From Coemansia sp. RSA 1804 (taxonomy: Eukaryota; Kickxellomycota; Kickxellomycetes; Kickxellales; Kickxellaceae), in contig JANBTH010000757.1 in the NCBI GenBank assembly GCA_027578815.1, positions 1 through 11,721 of the forward strand: DNA of 11,721 nucleotides, in the 5' to 3' direction. Of the stretch, positions 1 to 8,125 are shown one piece after another (within the stretch, counting starts at the first letter, position 1; each line of letters opens with the position of its first letter). The notes beneath the pieces were generated by a model. It was not told the DNA's origin, made no database searches, and saw only the letters and a list, made by a program, of their open reading frames with translations. The position numbers and the translations under genes are program-made.

Positions 1-55
1 GAAATACAATGAAGAGTATGCGAGATACGCAGAGATTTTGTACAATCTATTCTAA
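1..55 (+). CDS. Possible C-terminal end of a gene entering from the left (partial)
   Basis: Reading from base 2 gives 17 codons (KYNEEYARYAEILYNLF) ending in TAA at 53-55, followed at once by AATAAA. The peptide is rich in Tyr, Glu and Leu and could be an amphipathic helix, but it is too short to recognise. A second frame from base 3 is also open, to TAA at 57-59, so the frame is not secure. If real, this gene converges on the regulator gene, whose stop is only about 45 bp away, so the two 3' UTRs would overlap. Sequence left of the window would decide it. Confidence 0.3.
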   Translation, partial: KYNEEYARYAEILYNLF

Positions 56-60
56 ATAAA
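55..60 (+). terminator. Possible poly(A) signal AATAAA
   Basis: An exact AATAAA overlaps the last base of the possible stop codon at 53-55. It suits a plus-strand transcript ending near the left edge. This is a short motif in A-rich DNA, so the support is contextual only. Confidence 0.3.
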
Positions 61-99
61 GGAAATGAAAACATATCTAAAAAACAGCAAGAAGACAGC

Positions 100-3000
100 T
101 CACAGAGCACCTTGGTTCTGCTGCTCGCCAATATTATAGTCATGTACAAGATCAGAAATTGCTGGTGTGTTGTTGGCATCCGACGAATACAAGAGATCCT
201 GCACCTGGCTTGGCTCGTGCTCTGCGTATTCGAGCGGAGACTGATGACATGCATCCGCCATTCTTGTGCACGGCCCACGCATGTGTTTGGCTTCAAGGTC
301 GAGCGAAGATAATCCCCCGGTCCGCAGGATCCGCTCCCAGTGCGCTTCTTCCTGAAACGGCCGCATTATATCAGCCTGCACAGACGCGCCGCCACTAGCT
401 CCTTCTTCTCCTCCCCCTCCATTGCGGCTTGCATCGTTGCCATTGTCACTGAGCTCTGGCAGCTCGCCGTTGTTCAAAGCCATGCCTTCTCTGTGCACAA
501 CACGCTCGCCAGCAACCGTGAGTCCCGGGTTTCTTTCATGCAGATCATCATCGTCGTTGCTGTTACCATCTCCACTCTCCATCGACACATCGTTTGGCAG
601 CCCAGAGATTTGCGCTTCTGTCGCGCCAAACCCTCGCTCGACAATCAGGCTGCGCAGCGACGTGGTCATGATGCTTGCAAAGCCCCAGCGTGGCGATACG
701 TACTCAAGAAATTCAAGTCCACGTTGCACATGGTGCACTGCGTTGAGAATCCTGCGTGGATCCCTCTTCTTCCACCCACACGAGTGCACGCTGACAATGC
801 ACGCCTGGAACACTACGCACGACACAAAGGGGCTCACAGTGTTGAGTCTCATTCCTTGCACAAACGGCACCAGCCTGTGAATGGCCTGCGCTGACTCGTA
901 TGCGGTATTCCGCGCCCACTCAAGCGTTTTCGTCTCTTCGGTGGTCATTGCTCGCGTGCTCGGCAGCCATGTGTCCTTGATCAGGCAGAGGAATATCTGC
1001 GAGTACTGGCACAGCAGGCCGAGGACAATAAGCCCTGGCTGGAACTTGAATACGGCAGACACCTGCTCCATGCTGCCATCAATCAGAACGTCAAAGTGCG
1101 GCATGCGCTTGCGCCACTCCACAAGCCGACCGTGTATCTCCATAAAGTTCGGCGGGAATAAAGACTCCTCGGGTGTCATTTTATTCTGGAGTGAGCTGAT
1201 ATCGCACATGATCCGCATCAACTCAATCTGAAGCCCAATAGTCGACTGGTCTTCGCAAAAGATCAGTGCTGGTCCAAGCGCCGCCATCGCCTTGCTCTTC
1301 TCGTCATCGCTGGAAACCAGCTCTTCGGTCAGCGGCTGTGGAGGATTGCACCGTATGTCGTGGATGGAGAGACATGGCGGCAGATCACCCAGGGTCGTAG
1401 TGAGAAGCTCGAAGCTGTAGAGCTGCCAGAACACCCGCCGCTTCCATTCGCGGATCTCCTCGCTATCGTTTCTGAATGCAAGTGCGCTGAGCGGAGAGTC
1501 AAGCGTGTTGAAGCGCAGACGGATGGCCATCTGCGTGCTGAGCGATTGCATGATCCAAGCGCGATGCAGTCCTGCTTTGGATATCACCATAGCAAAAAGA
1601 AGCAGCGAGACGCAGTGCTCAACAGAGTCGTATTCCAAACACTCGAACAGCGCCTTGTACGCACGCTCAATGAAAATCCCACGCGTAATGCTGCGACCCA
1701 GCGCAATGACGGCTTCGTGCGACGAGTACCGGCAAGCATCTGCCTTCATAAGGTTGAGCATCGATGTAGGCGTTCGCTTGTTTTGCTGAAGCATGTGGAA
1801 AATATAGTGTGGGATAAACGAAATGGTGTTGATGTCTGTATTCAGGTAGAAAACGTCAACAAGATGGTCTTGCATCTCAAGTGTGTCCAATTGCTGTATA
1901 GCGTTAGCAAATCGTTGTTTCTCCTGAAACACAGGATCACCTTCAATAAAACCGACACCACCATCATCTCCATAGCTGTTGCTGTTGCTGCTGCTGTTGA
2001 TGCCGATACCTACACCTGTTTGTTGTGCCGAATGCATTGCTGCTGAGAAATTTAATTTCTCTGTCGAACTCTGCTGTTCATAGAGCTGCCTATCAATGTT
2101 CCTGATCATTTCCGATATGTTTCCAACATTAGTCGAGTCAATGTTGAAGCGGCTTGTCTTGTCGACCAGGTTGCTAAAGTCGCGGTATATTCCCTCTATT
2201 CCAGACACACCACCACCGCCACCTCCGACTTCATGGCGATTTTCGCTTTCGCTCTCGGGGGTTTCCTCGCTCAATCCATACTCCTCTTCGTCCGACTCTT
2301 CTATGTTATTGTGCCGCCGTCTCCGCTTATCAATTATCCTCATCAGCCTGTCAAGCTTGTTTGATATGGAATCGAATTTATGCGAAAGCGTGCTGATGCC
2401 ACTGCGTAGCTCGTTTGCTTCGGACTGCCAGTATCTTCTGTCGGAGACATCTGCATCCTTGTCCACATTTCTGAGAGATACAGTCTCTCCAGCCCTGTCG
2501 CTGGCAGCTTGTTCGTCGCCAGTTGCAGTAACAACAGGCTCTCTAGTCGCATTCTGTGCTGATCCCGAAGGAGCAAGGGGCTCGTCACTGCCCGCTCTAT
2601 CTGAAGATGTTGCCACTACATTACCATTTGTTTTATGGACAGTACTGGTTTCAGAATCAATGTCCTTGTTCATGCGGGCCCTTTTCCCCGCGCGTCTCCT
2701 TGGTGTTGCAAGAGGACTGTAGTGGCACAGCTCCTGATACCGTATGCATGAAGAGCACACAGGCTTCTCTCCGGAACAGCGTATTTTGCGTCGTCTGCAG
2801 CTGTCGCACGACTGGAGAAACTTTATAGGGTGCCGGTGCTGGTGCTGTTGCTGCTGTTGTTGCTGCTGAGGAATAGGCGACGGGTGCGAAGGAGGCAGGT
2901 GATAGTTGCGGGTGTTGATATGGCGCGAAGGCAACAAGGTGCTTGGGTAGACATTGAGATGGTTCGGAATATCCAGGCTGTTACTAATGCTACTCATGTT

Positions 3001-3423
3001 GTTTGTAGCTGATCCCGTGTTAAACATGTAGGAGGATCCAGCGCTAGCGTGTTGCCCGGTAGAAGGTTGATATGGGATGGACACATGGGGAGTGCTACCA
3101 TAGCGATTCGTGTCCAAGCCATCAGCGATATCACGAGCTGGATGAGCTGTCTTTTGCTGCTGCTGTTGCGATTGCCGGTTGTTTGAGGCGGGTATTCTGG
3201 ACTGGGGCAACAACTGTGGATGTGGATGTGGATGTGACTGCTGTGGAGGTTGCAACGGAATGGTCTGCTGGTGAGGGGGCGGCAGGATGTACTCTTGGTG
3301 CTGGGTGCTGTTGGTGCTATTGTTGTTGCTGACGCTGTTACCGTTTCCGTGGTCATTATTACGGGGCTGAGACGAGTACCTGGGCGCCGTCCCGGAGACG
3401 AAATTGCCAGAGTGCATTTCCAT
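100..3423 (-). CDS. Zn2Cys6 (zinc binuclear cluster) fungal transcription factor, 1107 aa
   Basis: This is a nuclear, DNA-binding, fungal-type regulator. The zinc cluster is complete: C206, C209, C216, C223, C226 and C233 in a CX2CX6CX6CX2CX6C pattern, with the basic RRRKIR stretch between C209 and C216. A basic linker (242-250) follows, then a heptad-like segment (about 330-366) that may dimerise. Residues 520-760 resemble the fungal-specific middle homology region, with the typical FW-LY-E and LGDLP signature near 665-682. The first 200 residues are Gln/Asn/His/Pro-rich, with Q runs at 86-90 and 186-193. Acidic stretches lie at 375-397 and 955-960, with a Gly run at 400-405. The zinc cluster sits far from the N-terminus, which is uncommon but known in the family. 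The frame is open from ATG (3421-3423) to TGA (100-102) with no need for an intron; a second Met lies at codon 3. The target pathway cannot be read from the sequence, so no symbol is given. Confidence 0.94.
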   Translation of the reverse strand: MEMHSGNFVSGTAPRYSSQPRNNDHGNGNSVSNNNSTNSTQHQEYILPPPHQQTIPLQPPQQSHPHPHPQLLPQSRIPASNNRQSQQQQQKTAHPARDIADGLDTNRYGSTPHVSIPYQPSTGQHASAGSSYMFNTGSATNNMSSISNSLDIPNHLNVYPSTLLPSRHINTRNYHLPPSHPSPIPQQQQQQQQHQHRHPIKFLQSCDSCRRRKIRCSGEKPVCSSCIRYQELCHYSPLATPRRRAGKRARMNKDIDSETSTVHKTNGNVVATSSDRAGSDEPLAPSGSAQNATREPVVTATGDEQAASDRAGETVSLRNVDKDADVSDRRYWQSEANELRSGISTLSHKFDSISNKLDRLMRIIDKRRRRHNNIEESDEEEYGLSEETPESESENRHEVGGGGGGVSGIEGIYRDFSNLVDKTSRFNIDSTNVGNISEMIRNIDRQLYEQQSSTEKLNFSAAMHSAQQTGVGIGINSSSNSNSYGDDGGVGFIEGDPVFQEKQRFANAIQQLDTLEMQDHLVDVFYLNTDINTISFIPHYIFHMLQQNKRTPTSMLNLMKADACRYSSHEAVIALGRSITRGIFIERAYKALFECLEYDSVEHCVSLLLFAMVISKAGLHRAWIMQSLSTQMAIRLRFNTLDSPLSALAFRNDSEEIREWKRRVFWQLYSFELLTTTLGDLPPCLSIHDIRCNPPQPLTEELVSSDDEKSKAMAALGPALIFCEDQSTIGLQIELMRIMCDISSLQNKMTPEESLFPPNFMEIHGRLVEWRKRMPHFDVLIDGSMEQVSAVFKFQPGLIVLGLLCQYSQIFLCLIKDTWLPSTRAMTTEETKTLEWARNTAYESAQAIHRLVPFVQGMRLNTVSPFVSCVVFQACIVSVHSCGWKKRDPRRILNAVHHVQRGLEFLEYVSPRWGFASIMTTSLRSLIVERGFGATEAQISGLPNDVSMESGDGNSNDDDDLHERNPGLTVAGERVVHREGMALNNGELPELSDNGNDASRNGGGGEEGASGGASVQADIMRPFQEEAHWERILRTGGLSSLDLEAKHMRGPCTRMADACHQSPLEYAEHEPSQVQDLLYSSDANNTPAISDLVHDYNIGEQQNQGAL

Positions 3424-3659
3424 TCAATATACAAAGGGAATTATTGGTGTTGGTGGTTGCATGGGAACAACAAACAAATATTGCGGCGCTTGTTTGTAAA
3501 AAGGGTACCGGACAATCGTTGGAAAAGCAAGTAGATAGAGATAAGAATACCAGTAAAAGAGAAGACCTTTTGTGGGGAGATGGGTGAATAGAAGAGGAAC
3601 AAGGAAACAACAATGGCAAGCAGACGGTAAAGCGAAAAGTAGAAAAAGATAGTGTTTGT

Positions 3660-3670
3660 GGGGGGGGGGG
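3660..3670. repeat. Poly-G run (11 nt) in the regulator's leader
   Basis: Eleven consecutive G on the plus strand form an 11-nt poly-C in the minus-strand transcript if the leader extends about 240 nt upstream of the ATG. A further G6 run lies near 3715-3720. Such tracts vary in length and are error-prone in sequencing. Confidence 0.85.
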
Positions 3671-4416
3671 TTTTCACAAATCCTGGCTAGTGGAAAAAAG
3701 CAAAAGTAAAAGATGGGGGGACGCAGAATTGAGCTGTTGAGATTTTCCCTCTCTTTGATCAATGCAGAAAATGCGGAGTTGGCAAAGTCAGACGACACTT
3801 TTAAGCGCCAATTAATTCAGTATTCAGTGGTAATAGAAAGATTAGAATGTTTATTTTTGGGGGAAAAGAAACAGCGTAAATGGAGTTTATTTGAACATTA
3901 CACAGGAGAAGATGGCATCTTGTAGGAACCACACTCTCTTTAAATGGGATCCGCTTAGAAACAGCAGCGTACCAGGGCATAGTCTGAGTCCGAGTGTTGT
4001 GGGCATTTCGGCAGTCCTGGATTGAACGAGTGAATGCAAGAACAATCACAAAAGAGAATTCAGCACGGCGGCAAAATCAGAGCAATGGATGATGCATAGC
4101 CAAGACCGGCTTTACTATTGCCTCGAGATAAACAACGACACCGAAGCAAAATAAAAAACAAGACACACCCCTAGCAAGCAATTCAAATCGTGGGGAGATA
4201 TCTAAGCCATTCTTGTTGCTACGGATATGGAGGCTGAAGAATGAGATGGTAAACCATGGCTGAATGCTATGTCGCTTGCTTCTTTTTGTCGTCGGCTGTA
4301 TGGACAGGTACAACCAGGTCTGTCTTACATGCACGTCCGCAGATAAGGAGGGGCATTATCGCTTTGGGATGCTGCTTGCTCACTTTTAAAACATGCCTGA
4401 TTGTTCCATTTGGTGG

Positions 4417-4594
4417 CCGACGGAAGCAGCGTGGGTTTGGTTCTTTTCGCTCGCTTGCGCCGGCGGCAGACACAACCCACACGACATTGCCCACCGATTG
4501 TGGAGGAGAAGATTAGGGAGGAAAAGCAAGGCACACATGCAGCCACTGCATCTGGCAAAATGCGTGTTGCCGAATCTGTGCAAGCAGCCGCCGG
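4417..4594. promoter_or_regulatory. Cluster of three CCG-N-CGG palindromes (candidate zinc-cluster factor sites)
   Basis: CCGACGG lies at 4417-4423, CCGGCGG at 4460-4466 and CCGCCGG at 4588-4594. All are everted CGG triplets with a 1-nt spacer. Zn2Cys6 factors bind pairs of CGG triplets, and the orientation and spacer set specificity. The cluster is about 1.0-1.2 kb upstream of the zinc-cluster regulator's start codon and 260-440 bp past the MET2 stop. Which factor binds, if any, is inference. Confidence 0.35.
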
Positions 4595-4653
4595 CTGAAC
4601 AATTGACGCTGGAAGGGAAAACAGGCCAACACATTCGTCCACGCACAGAGACG

Positions 4654-4791
4654 ATGGCAGTGGTTGCGGTGGTATTTGCGTATTATGTATTTAGATATAA
4701 AAGTAAAAAAGAGAAGGAAGCTGTTGCTGGGCCGCCATGCGCTGCACACAACAGCATGGAGCATGTCCTGTGCAAAGAAAGCCACCTATAA
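4654..4791 (+). CDS. Possible small ORF with one hydrophobic segment (45 aa)
   Basis: An ATG in a good context (A at -3, G at +4) opens a 45-codon frame ending in TAA. Residues 1-13 are hydrophobic (MAVVAVVFAYYVF) and are followed by a basic stretch (RYKSKKEKE), the layout of a single-pass membrane peptide or uncleaved signal anchor. The frame is open further upstream, to an ATG at 4393 (132 aa). It lies antisense to the likely MET2 3' UTR. I recognise no homologue, and chance is a realistic explanation. Confidence 0.15.
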   Translation: MAVVAVVFAYYVFRYKSKKEKEAVAGPPCAAHNSMEHVLCKESHL

Positions 4792-4856
4792 TAGATGATG
4801 CAGTTGAAAAAGGATACATTTTGCAGAGAGAGGCAAGCTTGACCAGAGCGGTGTGC

Positions 4857-6567
4857 TCACCACTTCATAACATCGACCTCGGCCTCGCCGAACACACTAG
4901 ACTTTTGCACAACAAACTCCGACGGTGCGTTGACATCGGCATCGGAATCGGATGCAAATTCAGGCAGCTGGTCGCGCACGAACGAGCGTATCAGTCGGTT
5001 GAGCTGCTCAAACTCAAGCAGGAAGCCGTCGTGGCCGTCTGCAGAATCAATGGTGGCCATCTGTGCGCTGGGAATGTGCTCTGCCAGCTCGTACTGCTCG
5101 CTTATCGTAAACAACCCATCCGACTCAATACCAACCACAAGCGCCGGCTGCTTCATCTTCTTGAGCGTACTGATGTATCCGCCACGCTCACGTCCCAGAT
5201 CGTGCGAGTCCATTTTGCGTGTGATTGCTATGTAGCAGTTGGCATCAAACCGCTTTGTGAACTTGTCGCCCTGGTACCGCAGATAGCTCTGCGCCGAGAA
5301 TATGCTGCTCGCTGTGCGATCGTCATTGCTGGCCCTGGGCGACGAACAGCCTGAGCTGATAGCACTGTTAGCTTCAGTCGCATTTCTGCTGTTGCTGACA
5401 CTGCTGCTGCTGGTCTCTTGGCCCTCGCTGTCTCTTAAGTTGACGCTCTGGTAGACCTTGACTTTTCCCGACGTCATCATCTTCCGTCCAAATCTTGACT
5501 CGAAGGAATCGCGCGACCGATAGGTCAGCAATGCCGACATTCGCGCCGCCGACAGTCCGCTGTCGGGCTTCTTTTCAAACGTATACCGTCCATCGCCTAC
5601 GGAAAAGCACCCAAGACATAAAATACCTTTTGAGCTCTTGTTAGTACCAGGATATTCTGCTGCAGCTACCAGAGCATCATGCATTTGCAAATCTGCAGCA
5701 TATGCATCTAAAAAGCGTGGGGCAGAGATAAAGGAAGGAATTTTCTAGCCCAAGCTATTCTGTGTATGAGAAGAAAAAACAGAAGCAATGGCATCCTTCA
5801 CACCAGCCAATTTAAGGGGCTCCTGTTTCCTCCTGTGCATGTCATTGCTTTTGTGGCTGCAGGAAGAAAGGGTGGATAGATGACTGTGAGCACACCATCC
5901 CGATGGCATATCTCGTCACCAACCGCCAATCCAACGAGTTGGCGGAATACTTACAGTAGTTTGGATCGCTGTATATTGCCTGGCGCTGGGCTTCGCCCCA
6001 GCTAATTCCCCACGCCGAGTGCTTGCCGCATGTTGAGATAGGAACGATAACACGAACGTAGTCCGCGCCAAACATACCCCATTCCAGGCACTGCATTCCG
6101 CCCAGCGAGCCGCCAATGCAGATAGCCACCTGGTTGACACCCAGGGCATCCAGAACAACCCGATGCAGACGCACATCGTCTCTGATCGAGGTCAGGGGGA
6201 ACTCGGGTCCGTAGACGCTTCCGGTGTCTGGGTTGACTGTGAGCGGCGACGCGGTGCCGTATGGGCTTCCTAGAACATTGCAGCAAACCACAAAGAACTT
6301 GCTTGTGTCAAATGCGCGCCCGCTTCCGAGGAGCGGACCCCACCAGTCAGCTACATCCGAGGATCCGGTCAGCGCGTGGCAGATCACCATACAATTGTTG
6401 CCTTCGGCGTTTAGCGTGCCCCATGTCTTGTATGCCACCGGAACATTGCGCATCACTTCGTCCGATTCAAGCTTGAACGACGGTACCGTCATAATATTCT
6501 GGTCTCCCACCAGCGATGTAAACGGGTTGGCCCTGTTTGCGTCTGTGTCAACATTGTGTGTAACCAT
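4857..6567 (-). CDS. MET2: Homoserine O-acetyltransferase (MET2), two exons, 450 aa
   Basis: The enzyme transfers acetyl from acetyl-CoA to L-homoserine, giving O-acetylhomoserine for methionine/cysteine synthesis (EC 2.3.1.31, alpha/beta-hydrolase fold). Exon 1 is 6567-5955 and exon 2 is 5596-4857; the joined frame is 1353 nt. Family blocks read in order: NPFTSLVGDQ, VPVAYKTWGTLN, HALTGSSDVADWWGPLLG, the nucleophile elbow GGSLGG with Ser154, HSAWGISWGEAQRQAIYSDP, then LLTYRSRDSFESRFGRK in exon 2. Asp364 (IESDGLF) and His393 (DGHDGF) complete the triad. Residues about 255-303 are a Ser/Asn-rich low-complexity insert. The start is the first in-frame ATG (6565-6567), in a strong context (GCCATGG), two residues before the conserved N-terminal region begins to be recognisable; the open frame above it has no ATG. 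TGA is at 4857-4859. The length is close to that of yeast Met2 (about 490). It is divergent from the oxidase gene. Confidence 0.95.
5597..5954 (-). other. MET2 intron (358 nt), GTAAGT...TACTAAC...TAG
   Basis: On the minus strand the donor GTAAGT is at 5954-5949, the branch site TACTAAC at 5646-5640 and the acceptor CGTAG ends at 5597, about 44 nt after the branch adenosine. Splicing joins T + GC to make Cys205 and restores the family sequence SDPNY-C-DGRY. If unspliced, translation runs about 36 codons into the intron and stops, losing the catalytic Asp and His. The end of the intron is also open in the exon-2 frame from about 5690. Confidence 0.9.
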
Positions 6568-6732
6568 GGCTATGTGGACGTTGCTGGCTTGCCGTGTCTG
6601 TATCCTCTTTCCTGTGTAAGTATGGATTAGTTTGTATAAAAACGTTGCTGTGTTAATAAAGAGGGCGAAGGACAAGAGAAAAGAGAGAAACGTCTGGTTT
6701 GGTCTGTGGAGGAAGGTGTAGCCAGCCGTTGC

Positions 6733-6740
6733 TTTTTATA
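6733..6740 (-). promoter_or_regulatory. MET2 TATA box
   Basis: The minus strand reads TATAAAAA, 166 nt upstream of the MET2 ATG. It is followed by a pyrimidine-rich stretch (TTTCTCTCTTTTCTC, about 6676-6690) suitable as an initiation zone, and there is no ATG before the real start. Confidence 0.55.
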
Positions 6741-6842
6741 CCGCAAGCCTTGGGTTTTTTGTCTCGGAAAAGTGGATTTATTACAGCCAGCCAACGGGGA
6801 AAAAAGTTTTCAACTAGTGTCTCCTATTCGACTTTATCTTGA

Positions 6843-6913
6843 AAAATCCTTGGGTTCCATTGAAAATCTTTGCGACATCTTAGCCAATCGGATTCTATGG
6901 TACCAAGGATTTT
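6843..6913. repeat. Inverted repeat, 11-bp arms, in the MET2 upstream region
   Basis: AAAATCCTTGG (6843-6853) is the exact reverse complement of CCAAGGATTTT (6903-6913), with a 49-nt spacer. Two more base pairs form outside one mismatch. The core CCTTGGGTT also occurs at 6748-6756 and 6848-6856, exactly 100 bp apart. Confidence 0.75.
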
Positions 6914-7138
6914 CCATACTCACACCTGGAGGCGAAGGTCCGTATGCGTAAATCGCACATGTTCTAAAGCAAACAATGCAGGAGAGGGAAAAAGAACCTT
7001 TTGTTTTCCTTTCTCACACTGCACATTGCTACTGTGGACGGAGCGTGGCTTTAGTGCTTGCTTTTGTTTACTCCGGAATCGGCATGCTGGTACCATTCAT
7101 AATCACACTCCCCTGATGCACAAGCCAGACATACGTCA

Positions 7139-7405
7139 ATGCGTCATTTCGAACCAAATCCCCCCTGATAATGACGCATGAGCCTCTTTCTTTTTTATGT
7201 CTTAAATTCTGGCACTTTCATAGAAATCCAAGTGAGATAAAAGTGCTTCCTGTACTTTTCCAATTCCTCAGAAACGCTGTTATTATCCGTATTCTAAACA
7301 CGTTTATCAGAAGCCATCCACGCTACCGCTATCTGCGCTATCTAGTCACTAGTCTATAGCTCCGATAACATTTGAATAGAGTTTCACTGGGCACAGCTGA
7401 CGCAT
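7139..7405. promoter_or_regulatory. TGACGCAT motif cluster (candidate bZIP sites), two forming an inverted repeat
   Basis: The 8-mer TGACGCAT occurs at 7139-7146 (reverse orientation), 7172-7179 and 7398-7405. The first two lie inside a perfect 10-bp inverted repeat, ATGCGTCATT (7139-7148) and AATGACGCAT (7170-7179). A CRE-like half-site ACGTCA sits just before at 7133-7138. The half-site TGACG is typical of CREB/ATF-type bZIP factors. Function is inferred from motif type and position only. Confidence 0.4.
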
Positions 7406-7584
7406 ATCAGAGTGCGTAAAGCGTGTGCTGATTTTTATTGCTGTGCTTTGAAACTTTGGGGAAGAACAGAAAGAAAAGAAATAACAACACTTCAGCATAG
7501 CGCCAGCTGCTTTTAATTCCAACGGCACAACACTTGATTTGGAATGGATATAATGCTAATAACCACTATTATGGAAACAGATTA

Positions 7585-7590
7585 CACGTG
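7585..7590. promoter_or_regulatory. CACGTG E-box palindrome
   Basis: A single CACGTG (context TACACGTGCT) lies about 1.0 kb upstream of MET2 and 0.63 kb upstream of the oxidase start. In yeasts this is the Cbf1 site used with Met4 at sulfur genes. One site so far from MET2 is weak evidence. Confidence 0.25.
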
Positions 7591-8102
7591 CTGATCAAGC
7601 ATGTATTAAAGAGAACTTGTGAGTAGAATCTTGATTTTACAAAGATACCATCATTATCTTTGTGGCTTCTTCTTTATATGCCATGTGATGAGCAAGCAGA
7701 AAAGGGATTAGATGGGGTTAATGAATATGGCCCTTTCGGCAATAGTTTTTATAAAGACAATTTTAAAAGATGTTTTTTGCGTACACATGCCCCCCAATTT
7801 TCTTTACAAAATGTAAATTTTCACAGAAACTTCTTTTTTGCTATTTCTTGTGTTCTAATGGCGTGGGTTATGATGAGAATTGGTGGGCGTCAAAGTCCTG
7901 TTCAGCTTTGGAAGAGAAAAGTATATTCCCCTGTGGAAGAAACACAGATATGCTTGTTTCTGGTGCTCTAACGAACACCATTCTGCTCTATTATTACTCT
8001 ACAACCGTCTATTCCTATTCATTTATTTATTTATTTGCTCTTTAAAAATATCCCTAGCAGCTGGCTCTGTGTTTATATTTGTTTTGCGTTCGCCATACTC
8101 TG

Positions 8103-8125
8103 TCATTATCATTATCATTATCATT
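8103..8125. repeat. Tandem TCATTA repeat carrying three TTATC (GATAA) sites
   Basis: TCATTA occurs three times head to tail, followed by a partial TCATT. It places TTATC at 8106, 8112 and 8118, about 95-110 bp upstream of the oxidase ATG. It may be a simple repeat, a GATA-factor array, or part of the leader. Confidence 0.7.

Larger units (their letters stand above)
3424..4856. other. Intergenic region: regulator promoter/leader and MET2 downstream DNA
   Basis: I recognise no gene here. Both flanking genes are on the minus strand, so this holds the MET2 3' UTR (right end) and the regulator's promoter and leader (left end). The minus strand is strongly pyrimidine-rich from 3424 to about 3720, as often seen near fungal transcription starts. 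There is no clear minus-strand AATAAA close to the MET2 stop; the nearest seen are about 1 kb away (TTTATT on the plus strand near 3849 and 3885), which is too far to assign. The part from about 4390 to 4620 seems less AT-rich than the flanks and carries several overlapping open frames on both strands (for example 4393-4791, plus), none resembling a known family. Confidence 0.6.

Noticed and set aside
340..894. Plus-strand open frame of 184 codons opposite the regulator
   Set aside because: It is antisense to a clear coding region with a recognised domain; the product has no family resemblance.
1360..2046. Plus-strand open frame of 228 codons
   Set aside because: Antisense shadow of the regulator's middle region.
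2838..2880. CTG/TTG trinucleotide array as a microsatellite or CRISPR-like repeat
   Set aside because: It encodes the poly-Gln tract of the regulator. No CRISPR, insertion sequence or transposon ends were found in the window.
3424..3798. Minus-strand frame of up to 124 codons ending directly at the regulator start
   Set aside because: The composition is that of a pyrimidine-rich leader (Phe, Leu, Pro, Ser, Tyr); it ends in a stop just before the regulator ATG and matches no family.
6568..6675. N-terminal extension of MET2 by 36 residues
   Set aside because: The extension has no ATG (the first codon is TTG); the first ATG at 6567 has a strong context and fits the family N-terminus.
7145..7160. 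tRNA B-box-like GGTTCGAAAT on the minus strand
   Set aside because: It departs from the GGTTCGANNCC consensus, and no A box or cloverleaf could be built around it.
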